A DNA stretch of 32,500 bases. Origin: CAIVAT01 sp037137455 (GTDB lineage: Bacteria; Bacteroidota; Bacteroidia; Bacteroidales; FEN-979). Positions within the stretch are counted from its first letter, which is position 1, and each line of letters begins with the position of its first letter. Where the stretch lies: contig JBAXKG010000031.1 in the NCBI GenBank assembly GCA_037137455.1, positions 1-32,500 on the forward strand, in the 5' to 3' direction. The notes under the pieces were generated by a model, which was not told the origin of the DNA, did not search any database, and worked only from the letters and a program-made list of their open reading frames with translations. This document shows, in pieces, positions 1-8,077 of the stretch. The position numbers and the translations under genes are program-made.

Positions 1-2
1 TC

Positions 3-992
3 TTAATAAGCCCACTTCACCCAGATTGATCCCCAGGTAAAACCTCCTCCGAAAGCAGCAAGAATAATGTTGTCGCCCTTTTTCAGTTTATTTTCCCATT
101 CCCAGAGACATAAGGGGATGGTAGCATCGGTGGTATTGCCGTAACGGTCGATGTTTATCATCACCTTTTCTTTGCCCACACCCATGCGGCGGGCCGTGGC
201 ATCAATGATTCGCAAATTGGCCTGGTGCGGTACAAGATATGAAATATCATCGGCGGTAAGGTTATTCCGTTCCATGATTTCAGCAGAGATATCGGCCATA
301 CGCGTTACAGCAAATTTGAAAACAGGCTGTCCCTCCTGGTAAATAAAATGTTCTTTTGCATCAACAGTTTCGTGTGATGGTGGCCTGAGTGAACCTCCGC
401 CTTTCATATGCAAATAGTTTCTGCCAGAGCCATCGGTACCCGCCATACAATCCATAATCCCAACCTCTTCGGTGGTAGGTTCAAGCAAAAGGGCTCCGGC
501 GGCATCACCGAAAAGCACACATGTTTCGCGGGACGTATAATCTGTAATGGTTGACATCTTATCGGCTCCCACGACAATCACTTTCTTGTACATGCCCGTT
601 TCCACATATTTTGATGCGGTTATCAGAGTGAACAGTAATCCAGAACATGCAGCATTGATGTCAAAACTAAATGCGTTCTGGATACCAACTTTATCGCTAA
701 TAATATTTGCTGTGGCCGGAAAGGGCATATCCGGGGTAACTGTGGCACATATAACAAGGTCAATATCTTCGGGCTTTGTACCAGTCTTTTCGAGTAACCC
801 CTTAACAGCCTCGGCGCCCATATCGGAGGTACCCAAACCTTTTCCTTTAAGAATATGGCGTTCCCGGATCCCCGTTCTTGACATTATCCACTCATCGGTT
901 GTTTCCACCATGGTTTCCAGCTCCTTATTTGTCAAAATATAAGGAGGCACCCATCCATGGACCCCAGAAATCTTCGCTCTGAGTTTTGACAT
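3..992 (-). CDS. fabH: 3-oxoacyl-ACP synthase III (FabH)
   Basis: FabH condenses acetyl-CoA (or another short acyl-CoA) with malonyl-ACP to start each cycle of cytosolic type II fatty acid synthesis. The 329-residue protein has normal family length. The thiolase-fold catalytic triad is visible: Cys116 in AACSG, His256 in VPHQAN and Asn286 in YGNTT. The glycine-rich C-terminal strand GGGFTWGS is also present. The ATG lies six bases after the plsX stop codon, so the two are almost certainly co-transcribed and probably translationally coupled. It is the last gene of the yceD-rpmF-plsX-fabH cluster visible here; its stop codon is three bases from the left edge, so any further downstream member is not seen. 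Substrate preference (straight or branched primer) cannot be read from the sequence. Confidence 0.96.
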   Translation of the reverse strand: MSKLRAKISGVHGWVPPYILTNKELETMVETTDEWIMSRTGIRERHILKGKGLGTSDMGAEAVKGLLEKTGTKPEDIDLVICATVTPDMPFPATANIISDKVGIQNAFSFDINAACSGLLFTLITASKYVETGMYKKVIVVGADKMSTITDYTSRETCVLFGDAAGALLLEPTTEEVGIMDCMAGTDGSGRNYLHMKGGGSLRPPSHETVDAKEHFIYQEGQPVFKFAVTRMADISAEIMERNNLTADDISYLVPHQANLRIIDATARRMGVGKEKVMINIDRYGNTTDATIPLCLWEWENKLKKGDNIILAAFGGGFTWGSIWVKWAY

Positions 993-998
993 GATTTG

Positions 999-1958
999 TT
1001 AAATATTGTTAATGGAATACTGTTCGAGAGCGTGCCTGATCTTTATCGAAAGTTTAGCATCATGTACTTCTTTGGCCATTAATATCATCTTGCGGATAGC
1101 ATTGGCGTTAGAGATACCATGGCCTACGATCACGGTCGAATTAACCCCCAGGATCGGGGTTCCGCCATAAGTTTCATAGTTGAACCTGTCGAGATAGGAA
1201 TCCTTAATCCCTCTCTTCACCAATACGCGGTACATGGCTTCGACCTGTTTGAGAACAATGTTTCCTACAAAACCGTCACATACTATTACATCTACATTGT
1301 CGCGAAACAGTTCACGTCCCTCCACGTTACCAACGAAATGAAAATCTTTGGAATCTTTCATCAGCTGAAAGGCCGATTGAGTGGTGAGGCTGCCCTTTTT
1401 TTCCTCGGCGCCGATGTTAAGAAGGCCTACCCTGGGTTTCTTCACATGAAATACATGTTCGGCAAACAGAGAGCCCAGTATACCGAACTGGTACATCACA
1501 TCGGGTTTAGCATCGGGATTTGTACCCACATCAATAAGAACAGATGACCCACCATTTTCCTTGGGGATAAATGCTGGTGCGCTTGGCCTTATAATTCCCT
1601 GGATAGTATTGACGCTGTAAATCGATCCAACCATCATGGCACCGCTGCTGCCTGCACTGGCAAAAGCATTAATCTCTCTATGCTTCAACATTCTGAAACC
1701 AACCGAGATACTGGAATTGGGCTTGTTTACCAAAGCTTTGGTTGGCTGCTCATCCATTTCAATCATGTCGGGAGCATCTATGACCTCAAACTTATCAGGG
1801 CGTACATTCTCTTCCTTCAGAAAGGTTAAAATGCTTTCCCGGTCACCGATCAAAACAATTTGATCAGTATCGGGGAGTTCCTTTTGGGCCATGATAGCGC
1901 CATGTATCGTGGCTTTTGGGGCAAAATCACCTCCTAAAACATCCAGACCGATTTTCAT
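999..1958 (-). CDS. plsX: phosphate acyltransferase PlsX
   Basis: PlsX converts acyl-ACP to acyl-phosphate, the donor for the first acylation of glycerol-3-phosphate in phospholipid synthesis; it is a peripheral membrane enzyme. The open frame extends to 2033, but the conserved N-terminus (MKIGLDVLGGDFAP) begins at the ATG at 1958. An upstream start would run into rpmF, so 1958 is chosen, giving 319 residues, the usual family length. The internal motif DVGTNPDAKPD and the GDGFVGN-like segment (CDGFVGNIVLK) are typical. It lies 23 bases after rpmF and 6 bases before fabH, the classical arrangement known from Escherichia coli and many other bacteria. Confidence 0.95.
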   Translation of the reverse strand: MKIGLDVLGGDFAPKATIHGAIMAQKELPDTDQIVLIGDRESILTFLKEENVRPDKFEVIDAPDMIEMDEQPTKALVNKPNSSISVGFRMLKHREINAFASAGSSGAMMVGSIYSVNTIQGIIRPSAPAFIPKENGGSSVLIDVGTNPDAKPDVMYQFGILGSLFAEHVFHVKKPRVGLLNIGAEEKKGSLTTQSAFQLMKDSKDFHFVGNVEGRELFRDNVDVIVCDGFVGNIVLKQVEAMYRVLVKRGIKDSYLDRFNYETYGGTPILGVNSTVIVGHGISNANAIRKMILMAKEVHDAKLSIKIRHALEQYSINNI

Positions 1959-1981
1959 TGGCAGCAATTTAGGTAAAAAAA

Positions 1982-2167
1982 CTATTCCGCGGAAGCTTTC
2001 ACAACGGCTTGTTTTCCACGGTAATATCCACATTCAGGGCAAACACGATGGTACAAAACCGGGGCGCCGCAATTTGAACAAACAATTGTAACGCGTGCGA
2101 CGGCTTTGTCATGTGTCCTTCTCTTATCCCTGCGGGTCGTTGAAATTTTATGTTTAGGATGTGGCAT
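1982..2167 (-). CDS. rpmF: 50S ribosomal protein L32
   Basis: L32 is a small basic protein of the large ribosomal subunit. The 61-residue product has the family's MPHPKHKIS-type start and a four-cysteine zinc ribbon: Cys30, Cys33, Cys43 and Cys46 (CSNC...CPEC). Because all four cysteines are kept, this is the zinc-binding form rather than the cysteine-free form induced by zinc starvation. It lies between yceD (26-base gap) and plsX (23-base gap) on the same strand, the standard position for rpmF. Confidence 0.97.
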   Translation of the reverse strand: MPHPKHKISTTRRDKRRTHDKAVARVTIVCSNCGAPVLYHRVCPECGYYRGKQAVVKASAE

Positions 2168-2193
2168 AATACAAATTATTTACGATTTACAAA

Positions 2194-2721
2194 CTACGAT
2201 TTATTTTTTTTCTTTAACTGGTTCAAGGCTTCCCAACGGGGATCTTGAATATGATGTTCACTCAGTTCCTTTAATTTTTTCAATATTTCAGGGTCGCATT
2301 GACTTTTACCCTTTTCATCATCAGGATGAACCCGGCGGATAGGTAAGAGCAGATGGATATACTCATAAATGAACGGACTCAAATCGAATTTGTGCGCCGT
2401 ATCAGGAATAACCTGCACATCCTCACTCTCTTCGTAGTAATGATCTCCCAGCTTGATAATCAATCGCTCGCTACCGTTAACCTCAACATCCATCATTTCG
2501 TTGCAACGGTCGCAAGGAACCCTCACCTTGCCAATGATTTCCAAATGAAGGTCCATCAATCGCTCCTCCTTGGCCATCGTTATCATCACCGACACATTTC
2601 CGCCCGTAATCTCTGCATCTTCAACCTGTTCAAAGAACTTATTGCCGATCTTAAAATCGAATTTGTGCGTTCCCGGACTTAATCCACTGAACGCAATTTG
2701 ATATTGATCCGGGTGATTCAC
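2194..2721 (-). CDS. yceD: YceD/DUF177 family protein
   Basis: YceD (DUF177) proteins are found immediately upstream of rpmF across bacteria and have been linked to 23S rRNA or large-subunit maturation. The CxxC pair Cys-Asp-Arg-Cys (residues 70-73 from the start chosen here), the acidic middle and the basic lysine-rich tail fit the family. The longest frame opens at 2805, but its first 28 residues are hydrophobic, unlike the family, and a promoter (2742-2773) lies inside that extension. A GTG at 2721, preceded by AGGGGA, starts the protein exactly at the family-like segment NHPDQYQIAFSGL. I therefore call a 175-residue protein with a GTG start. It is the first gene of the operon. Confidence 0.88.
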   Translation of the reverse strand: MNHPDQYQIAFSGLSPGTHKFDFKIGNKFFEQVEDAEITGGNVSVMITMAKEERLMDLHLEIIGKVRVPCDRCNEMMDVEVNGSERLIIKLGDHYYEESEDVQVIPDTAHKFDLSPFIYEYIHLLLPIRRVHPDDEKGKSQCDPEILKKLKELSEHHIQDPRWEALNQLKKKNKS

Positions 2722-2741
2722 GTTTCCCCTGAAAAAGTCTG

Positions 2742-2773
2742 CAAAATTAAAAATTAATTTGATGAATACCAAA
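2742..2773 (-). promoter_or_regulatory. Bacteroidota-type promoter of the yceD-rpmF-plsX-fabH operon
   Basis: On the minus strand a -33 element TTTG (2770-2773) and a -7 element TAATTTTG (2742-2749, exact match to TAnnTTTG) are separated by 20 bases, the spacing used by the Bacteroidota primary sigma factor. Transcription would begin near 2737, leaving a leader of about 16 bases before the GTG at 2721. This placement rules out the longer yceD frame. Confidence 0.7.
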
Positions 2774-2787
2774 TACCTAATTACTTC

Positions 2788-2795
2788 TATCTTTG
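2788..2795 (+). promoter_or_regulatory. -7 promoter element of proline dehydrogenase
   Basis: TATCTTTG matches TAnnTTTG exactly and lies 34 bases before the chosen ATG at 2830. The nearest TTTG upstream (2758-2761) is 26 bases away, too far for a good -33 element. It diverges from, and overlaps the upstream half of, the yceD operon promoter. Confidence 0.5.
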
Positions 2796-2829
2796 TGTTT
2801 ATCATCGAACTCTTTAATATGACGTGCTT

Positions 2830-3741
2830 ATGATCAACCTATTGATTACAAAAATGCTCCCTCTGATGCCAAAAAAGCTTGTGTGGATATTTTCACGCAA
2901 ATACATCGCCGGGGAGACAATAGACGATGCTATCCGGGTTTGCCGCGTATTAAACAAGCAAAAGGTGAAAATCACAATCGACCTCCTGGGTGAATTTATC
3001 ACCAGGCTCGATGAGGCTACGGCGAATAAAAACAGCTACCTGGATATCATCGAGCGGGTTGAGAAAGAAAAAATTGACGGGAATTATTCCCTCAAACCCA
3101 CTAGTTTCGGATTGTTGATCGACCGTGAAGCCTGTTACAGGAACATCCGCGAAATTGTTGCCAAATCAGCTTCTTATGGAAATTTTGTACGGATTGATAT
3201 GGAAGATTCGCAATGTACCGAACTGGAGATTGATCTTTTCAGGAAATTGCATTTTGAATTTCCCAAAAATGTCGGGCTTGTTTTGCAAGCATATATGAAG
3301 CGTACTTTGCAGGATATCAAGGACATGAATGACATAAACCACCATGAGGTGCCTTTGAATTTTCGTGTATGCAAAGGCATTTATGTGGAGCCCGAACCAA
3401 TTGCCTATAAAAAATACCAGGAGATCAACGACCATTTCCTTGAAGATTTGGAATACATATTCCGGCAGGGAATGTATCCCGGCATAGCCACCCATGATAA
3501 ACCGCTGGTGGAAGGCGCTTATAAACTAATTGAGAAATATAATGTTCCCAAAACCGGGTATGAATTCCAGATGCTTTATGGTGTCACACCCGACCTGCGA
3601 AAATCGATCGTTGAGAAAGAACACTCCATGAGGGTTTATGTACCCTTCGGTAAAGAATGGTTTGGCTATTCAACCCGCCGTTTGAAGGAAAACCCAAAGA
3701 TGGCAACACACATTATTAAGGCGTTGTTTGTGAGGGGATAA
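2830..3741 (+). CDS. proline dehydrogenase (PRODH, FAD-dependent)
   Basis: This enzyme oxidises L-proline to 1-pyrroline-5-carboxylate and passes electrons through FAD to the quinone pool, the first step of proline catabolism. The frame opens at a GTG at 2824, but the ATG at 2830 gives the family-like start MINLLITKMLPLMPK, so 303 residues are called. PRODH barrel motifs in order: Lys89 (SLKPT), DMED near 123-126, QAYMKRT 153-159, RVCKGIY 179-185, THD 221-223, EFQMLYG 245-251, VPFG 271-274 and the substrate-binding RRLKENP 283-289. It is a stand-alone enzyme with no P5C dehydrogenase domain, and no P5C dehydrogenase gene is visible in the window. It converges on the fused amine dehydrogenase with a 10-base gap. 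Confidence 0.95.
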   Translation: MINLLITKMLPLMPKKLVWIFSRKYIAGETIDDAIRVCRVLNKQKVKITIDLLGEFITRLDEATANKNSYLDIIERVEKEKIDGNYSLKPTSFGLLIDREACYRNIREIVAKSASYGNFVRIDMEDSQCTELEIDLFRKLHFEFPKNVGLVLQAYMKRTLQDIKDMNDINHHEVPLNFRVCKGIYVEPEPIAYKKYQEINDHFLEDLEYIFRQGMYPGIATHDKPLVEGAYKLIEKYNVPKTGYEFQMLYGVTPDLRKSIVEKEHSMRVYVPFGKEWFGYSTRRLKENPKMATHIIKALFVRG

Positions 3742-3751
3742 CCACAAGGGG

Positions 3752-6700
3752 TTATTTGAACGCCTTCTCCAACAATCCATCCCCGCTTAAGTTCAACCTG
3801 TTGAAATATTCAGGTACGGGTTTTCCAAGAAGGTAGTCAACGTAAATTTTTGCGAGATACTGCCCCAGCATGAAGCCCTGTCCACGTAAGCCGAGGAAAA
3901 GTCCTAGTTCCGGATCAATTATCATCCGGGGTTCCACGTAATAACCTGCCCAAACGGCCTGAAACCCAACTGAGGAGAGCTTGGGAATCCAATTCGTAAA
4001 AATTTCGGACGCAATTTCTAAGAAATCCTGTGAGTTAATCTTTATATTTTTATCCGCTTCCATCGATTCAATGGCCGGTGAAGCACAACCGATAATCTGC
4101 CCTGTCTCCGCCAGCTGCTGTCCATAAACAGCAGTGAATCCTTTGTATCGCCGGCGATCAATAAGCATGGGCAAGGGCATACCATCCCTGCCAAGCATGG
4201 GCAAACGCCGGGTAATGAACGCCTGATGCTTCACCGGGAAAAGTCCTGTTTCAATGTTCAATTGTTTGGCAAATTTTTCGCCTTCCGGGCCCATTGCATT
4301 GATAAAAATTTCAGTTTCATATTCAATGTACCTGCGTTGATGATCCTGAACCAAAAGCATATAATGTCCATCCACCTTGTTCACATCTATGAGTTTGCAA
4401 TCCTCCTCTACCCTTCCACCTTTATCTATTCCCATACGGCGAATCAGGTCAATGACCCTGCCGGGAGTTGCCTGCCAGCAATCGCGGGTGACCAGCGCCG
4501 ACTGATATGTACCTGCTTTTGAATTAATATGTGGTGAAATTTCTCTGGCAAAATCTCCCGGTTCAACCATATAGGCATCAGACCATGACATCGATTCAAC
4601 CAAAGCCCTGTACATGTTGTCATCGTGAGCAAAGGTCACATAATTGATGGGGCGATAATCAATATTATGAATTTTCTGGAGTTCTTTAAATATTTCATGG
4701 TTGTGAGTGGCAATGTCCGACAACTCTGGTAGTGAGAAGTTCGGGCGGCCGCCAGCAATGTTACGCCACGATGCTCCACGGCCATAATTAAGCAGTACCG
4801 GTTCCATGCCTGTTACGCCAAGATAACGGAATAGGGCGCTTCCCCCGATTCCACCACCCGCAACGAGCGATTTCACTTTGATTTTTTTCGGTTTGTTACC
4901 GTTGATTCCGGTAATCAACTGCTCATGAACCGACCGGGGATAGAGTTCGCCCATGGCCACCTGGTTCGAAAGCGGTCCGCGGGGCGTTGGTTCTCCAACG
5001 ATGGAAATCCCTGATCCATGAAGCGTTGATTTCAACCGCTTTATGCAGCGTTTTCCGCGGCAGGCGCCCATACCAAGACGAGTAGTATGCTTTACTTCAT
5101 CAACTGAGATGAATTTGCGATCACCAATGGTTTCGAGGATTTCATCCAATGTCACATCGTCGCAATGGCATACATATGTCGCCTCCTTTGCTCCCTGTTT
5201 GTATGGTTTATAAACAATTGAGCCGGGATAATTTTCCTTGACAATGAATCCGCGTACCTTGCTGAGTTCCTGACCATGAATCGTTATGGAAAGAACTCGG
5301 GCAATGTTGGTCTTATTGGGTTTAAGCAGGATCTTTTCCACGATGCCTTCACCAAGTTGGTTCCCCTGATTGTCGACCAGGTAACACTCCGATTTCCCGG
5401 CAACATCATATTCAATGGGAAGGAAAAGCCAGTTCTTTTTAATATTGTATCCAAAAATAGCCAATCCGGGACACTGAAAAACACATTCCATGCACCCTAT
5501 GCATTTCTCAAAATCGATTTCGGGCACGGTACTGGTTGATGACTTTGCAATGGCGCCGTGCGGGCAGGCAAAGGCACAGGGGTTGCAGGCAAAGCTGTAA
5601 AGGCAGTCGATCAATACAAAACCCTTCTCATTCATCCGATCCAAGGTAGGCAAATAGGGTTCCTGTATAACCCTGACTGGGTGTTGCTGCGAATCAATAT
5701 ACTCTTTCGACAGGCCGAGGTAGTCATTATAATCGTAAACTTCGCCCATCTCATGCAGCAAGTCAAAAGCAGCCTGCCTGCCACGGAGAACAGCGCTGGT
5801 ACCCTCGCCGATCCGAATGGCATCGCCGGCTCCAAAACAACGGCGACCGAAGATCTCGTTTCCCTTTATGAGCAACTGGTCATCCTGAACAAGGCCTGTA
5901 CAAATATTTATTGCGTCAATACCTTCAATGATCTTTTCTGTACCAGGGATAGGTTTAAAATTTTTGCATTCTGCCACTACGGCGCCGATAATGCCATCAT
6001 GCCGATCATTTGGAATGGCCTTAAGCAGGATATGTGATGTAAGGATCGGAATGGCCAGCCTCCTTACCCGGTTGGCCTGAACAGGGAAGCCGCCTTCGGC
6101 TGGCATGGCTTCAAGAATGGCTTTGACTGTAGCGCCAGCCTGCATAAGTTGATACGAGGTAAGGTAACCGATGTTGCCTGCCCCGATGGTGAGGATATTT
6201 TTGCCAAGCAAGGTAAGCTCCTGGTTCATCATCTTTTGGACTACAGCCGCGGTAAAAACCCCGGGCAGGTCATCGTTTTCAAAGGTGGGCATAAAGGGTA
6301 CGGCACCTGTAGCCACTATCATGTACTCAGCATCAACAAAATAAATCTCATCAGTCCGGATGTTTTTCACGGCAATGCGCCCACCTTCAAGAATGTCCCA
6401 AACTGTTGAATTTAAAAAAATTCCTTCATGGTTATCGCCGGCAAGTGTTTTTGCAATATCAAAACCACGCATACCGCCAAATTTCTGTTCCTTCTCGAAG
6501 AAGAAGAACTGATGTGTCTGCATGAGAAATTGTCCGCCGATTTTATCGTTGTTGTCAATGACAATGTTTGCAATCTGGTGCTTATTAAGTTCTTCGCGGG
6601 CAGCCAAACCCGCGGGACCTGCCCCAACGATTGCTACCATGGTTTTAAATACTTTGAGCGGAATATCCTTTTTAACTGGCAAATAGTGCGGAGCATAGTC

Positions 6701-6985
6701 ATGCGGGATTTCTCTAACCTCCTTAATTCCATCAATGTAAGTGATGCATATTCGTTTGATCTGTCCATCAATGAGCATTTCACAGGCGCCACATTTCCCG
6801 ATACCACATTCGAGGCTTCGTTCGCGGTTGCTAAGGCTGTGACTGTGAACCGGATGGCCCGCCTGGTGAAGTGCAGCTGCTATTGTGAATCCTTTATCAC
6901 CTGTAACCTGCTGGCCTTTAAATAAAAAAGAAGATTTTTGGTTTTCTTGTATCTCAAGTATTGGGTGCTTAGTGATCTTAAACAT
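3752..6985 (-). CDS. five-module fused FAD/iron-sulfur amine dehydrogenase
   Basis: A 1077-residue chain joins parts that are separate subunits in hydrogen cyanide synthase (HcnABC), hydroxyproline dehydrogenase and archaeal proline dehydrogenase complexes. Order: a Fer2_4 2Fe-2S domain with Cys60, Cys65, Cys68 and Cys80; an FAD/NAD oxidoreductase with GAGPAG at 121-126 and GAGNIG at 268-273; two 4Fe-4S motifs (Cys461/467/470/474 and Cys495/498/501/505); a BFD-like 2Fe-2S domain with Cys606, Cys608, Cys642 and Cys647; and a DAO-type amine oxidase domain starting at GGGIGG, 710-715. The DAO domain should oxidise an imino or amino acid, with electrons moving through the clusters and second flavin to an unknown acceptor. 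Proline, hydroxyproline, glycine or sarcosine are possible substrates; none is proven. It ends 10 bases from the convergent proline dehydrogenase. No frameshift or missing cluster cysteine is seen. Confidence 0.88.
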   Translation of the reverse strand: MFKITKHPILEIQENQKSSFLFKGQQVTGDKGFTIAAALHQAGHPVHSHSLSNRERSLECGIGKCGACEMLIDGQIKRICITYIDGIKEVREIPHDYAPHYLPVKKDIPLKVFKTMVAIVGAGPAGLAAREELNKHQIANIVIDNNDKIGGQFLMQTHQFFFFEKEQKFGGMRGFDIAKTLAGDNHEGIFLNSTVWDILEGGRIAVKNIRTDEIYFVDAEYMIVATGAVPFMPTFENDDLPGVFTAAVVQKMMNQELTLLGKNILTIGAGNIGYLTSYQLMQAGATVKAILEAMPAEGGFPVQANRVRRLAIPILTSHILLKAIPNDRHDGIIGAVVAECKNFKPIPGTEKIIEGIDAINICTGLVQDDQLLIKGNEIFGRRCFGAGDAIRIGEGTSAVLRGRQAAFDLLHEMGEVYDYNDYLGLSKEYIDSQQHPVRVIQEPYLPTLDRMNEKGFVLIDCLYSFACNPCAFACPHGAIAKSSTSTVPEIDFEKCIGCMECVFQCPGLAIFGYNIKKNWLFLPIEYDVAGKSECYLVDNQGNQLGEGIVEKILLKPNKTNIARVLSITIHGQELSKVRGFIVKENYPGSIVYKPYKQGAKEATYVCHCDDVTLDEILETIGDRKFISVDEVKHTTRLGMGACRGKRCIKRLKSTLHGSGISIVGEPTPRGPLSNQVAMGELYPRSVHEQLITGINGNKPKKIKVKSLVAGGGIGGSALFRYLGVTGMEPVLLNYGRGASWRNIAGGRPNFSLPELSDIATHNHEIFKELQKIHNIDYRPINYVTFAHDDNMYRALVESMSWSDAYMVEPGDFAREISPHINSKAGTYQSALVTRDCWQATPGRVIDLIRRMGIDKGGRVEEDCKLIDVNKVDGHYMLLVQDHQRRYIEYETEIFINAMGPEGEKFAKQLNIETGLFPVKHQAFITRRLPMLGRDGMPLPMLIDRRRYKGFTAVYGQQLAETGQIIGCASPAIESMEADKNIKINSQDFLEIASEIFTNWIPKLSSVGFQAVWAGYYVEPRMIIDPELGLFLGLRGQGFMLGQYLAKIYVDYLLGKPVPEYFNRLNLSGDGLLEKAFK

Positions 6986-7007
6986 AGCATTTTGAGTTTT
7001 AGGGCAA

Positions 7008-7015
7008 CAAAATTA
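7008..7015 (-). promoter_or_regulatory. -7 promoter element of the fused dehydrogenase
   Basis: The minus strand reads TAATTTTG, an exact TAnnTTTG match, 22 bases before the ATG at 6985. An upstream TTTG lies only 15 bases away, so the -33 element is uncertain. This suggests the gene has its own promoter rather than relying on read-through from 7052-7999. Confidence 0.5.
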
Positions 7016-7051
7016 GTTATTTTCCCAATTCAAAATCCCCCTTGCTGTTAA

Positions 7052-7999
7052 TTATTTCACAGGCAATAAATTAAAATAAAATCCCAGAGACACAAGATTT
7101 TCGACCTGAATACTTTTGCTGACCTGCTTTTCATAAAAGAGACGGGTTTGAATACTTGTTTTCAAAAATTTATTAAGTCTGACCCCAATTAAATTTTTCA
7201 TCACCAGGTCAACAGGTTTCTCATAATTTTTAAAGATCAGCAAATCACAGTTCCACTGAAAACGCTTCAGGAAATTTTTGTCGACCAGCAGATGCATGCT
7301 GAGACCATATTCGAAAACAAATCTTTTTTCTTTTGGAACGCCATAAAACTCAAGTATGTCATTTTGTGTATAAATCTCTCTGTTGCCGATAAAGGTGAGT
7401 TTGGCTGCAGAGAGTCCCAAACTGATCATGCCCACCCTCGGGACAGTCAGGGCCAAGCCAGCTGAAAACGTGCATAACAATGGCGTAAGAAACGAAGAAT
7501 TAAGTGTTTTAAGGAGGCTGCCGGTTTGATCAGATGAATAATCATATGCATTAAACAGCCGGGTGGAAAGATTTGACGTTAATGAAAAGGTGATATTTTT
7601 TCGGAGCCTGATTTCGATACGTGTATCCAGGGTGTTTTCATCTGGCTGAAAACGGGAAATACTGTCGAAATAAAACTGAATTCCGAGGTTATGTACAAAA
7701 GAGGTGCTGATGGTAAAATTGCGGGTGTTGTTAAGTTGAGATCTGTATTTAATTCGTTGCAGGAGGGAAAACTGACTATTACTATTACCCTGCTGCCAGT
7801 TCAGAAAAAGAATATTGGAGAAAGTAAATGAATATTCCAGATCCTGGGTAAAACAGAATTTCACCAGCGATAAACCATTAACATCAAGGTTTTTTAAAGC
7901 TACAAGTATCAAAGTATCTTTCAACATCAGGCTCTGCCCTCCCCCAATGGCCGACATCAGCCAGACCCAAAGCAATACTAATCCTCCCCGCTTCCTCAT
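7052..7999 (-). CDS. predicted outer-membrane barrel-like protein, unknown function
   Basis: I do not recognise this 315-residue protein with certainty. It begins with a signal peptide (MRKRGG, then a hydrophobic stretch to about residue 23). The rest is rich in alternating polar/hydrophobic segments such as NFTISTSFVHNLGIQFYF, and ends with a short hydrophobic strand (LGFYFNLLPVK), as in outer-membrane beta barrels. The NWQQGNSNSQFSLLQRIKY segment is reminiscent of DUF3078 proteins of Bacteroidota, but the match is loose. It is the last of three same-strand exported proteins (7052-9266), separated from the lipoprotein gene by 78 bases. A 6-bp inverted repeat (8005-8020) sits just before its start. 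Confidence 0.6.
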   Translation of the reverse strand: MRKRGGLVLLWVWLMSAIGGGQSLMLKDTLILVALKNLDVNGLSLVKFCFTQDLEYSFTFSNILFLNWQQGNSNSQFSLLQRIKYRSQLNNTRNFTISTSFVHNLGIQFYFDSISRFQPDENTLDTRIEIRLRKNITFSLTSNLSTRLFNAYDYSSDQTGSLLKTLNSSFLTPLLCTFSAGLALTVPRVGMISLGLSAAKLTFIGNREIYTQNDILEFYGVPKEKRFVFEYGLSMHLLVDKNFLKRFQWNCDLLIFKNYEKPVDLVMKNLIGVRLNKFLKTSIQTRLFYEKQVSKSIQVENLVSLGFYFNLLPVK

Positions 8000-8004
8000 A
8001 GCAC

Positions 8005-8020
8005 AACACGGTTTCGTGTT
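8005..8020. repeat. perfect inverted repeat just upstream of a start codon
   Basis: AACACG-GTTT-CGTGTT, two 6-base arms with a 4-base loop, lies 6 to 21 bases upstream of the ATG at 7999. In the mRNA it would fold over the ribosome-binding region; as DNA it could be a small operator. It could also be chance. Confidence 0.4.
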
Positions 8021-8077
8021 TCAAAAGATTTATAATCATGTAGTTTGCTGTTGCTTTCAATTTGGGATGAATTGCAT

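Noticed and set aside
547..942. 131-codon plus-strand frame antisense to fabH
   Set aside because: fabH is unambiguous; the antisense frame shows no recognisable domain.
1959..2033. Longer PlsX start at 2033
   Set aside because: The extra 25 residues overlap rpmF and are not part of the conserved PlsX N-terminus.
3738..3755. Six-base hairpin (ATAACC/GGTTAT) between proline dehydrogenase and the fused dehydrogenase
   Set aside because: Too short and AT-rich, with no T-run; not convincing as a terminator.
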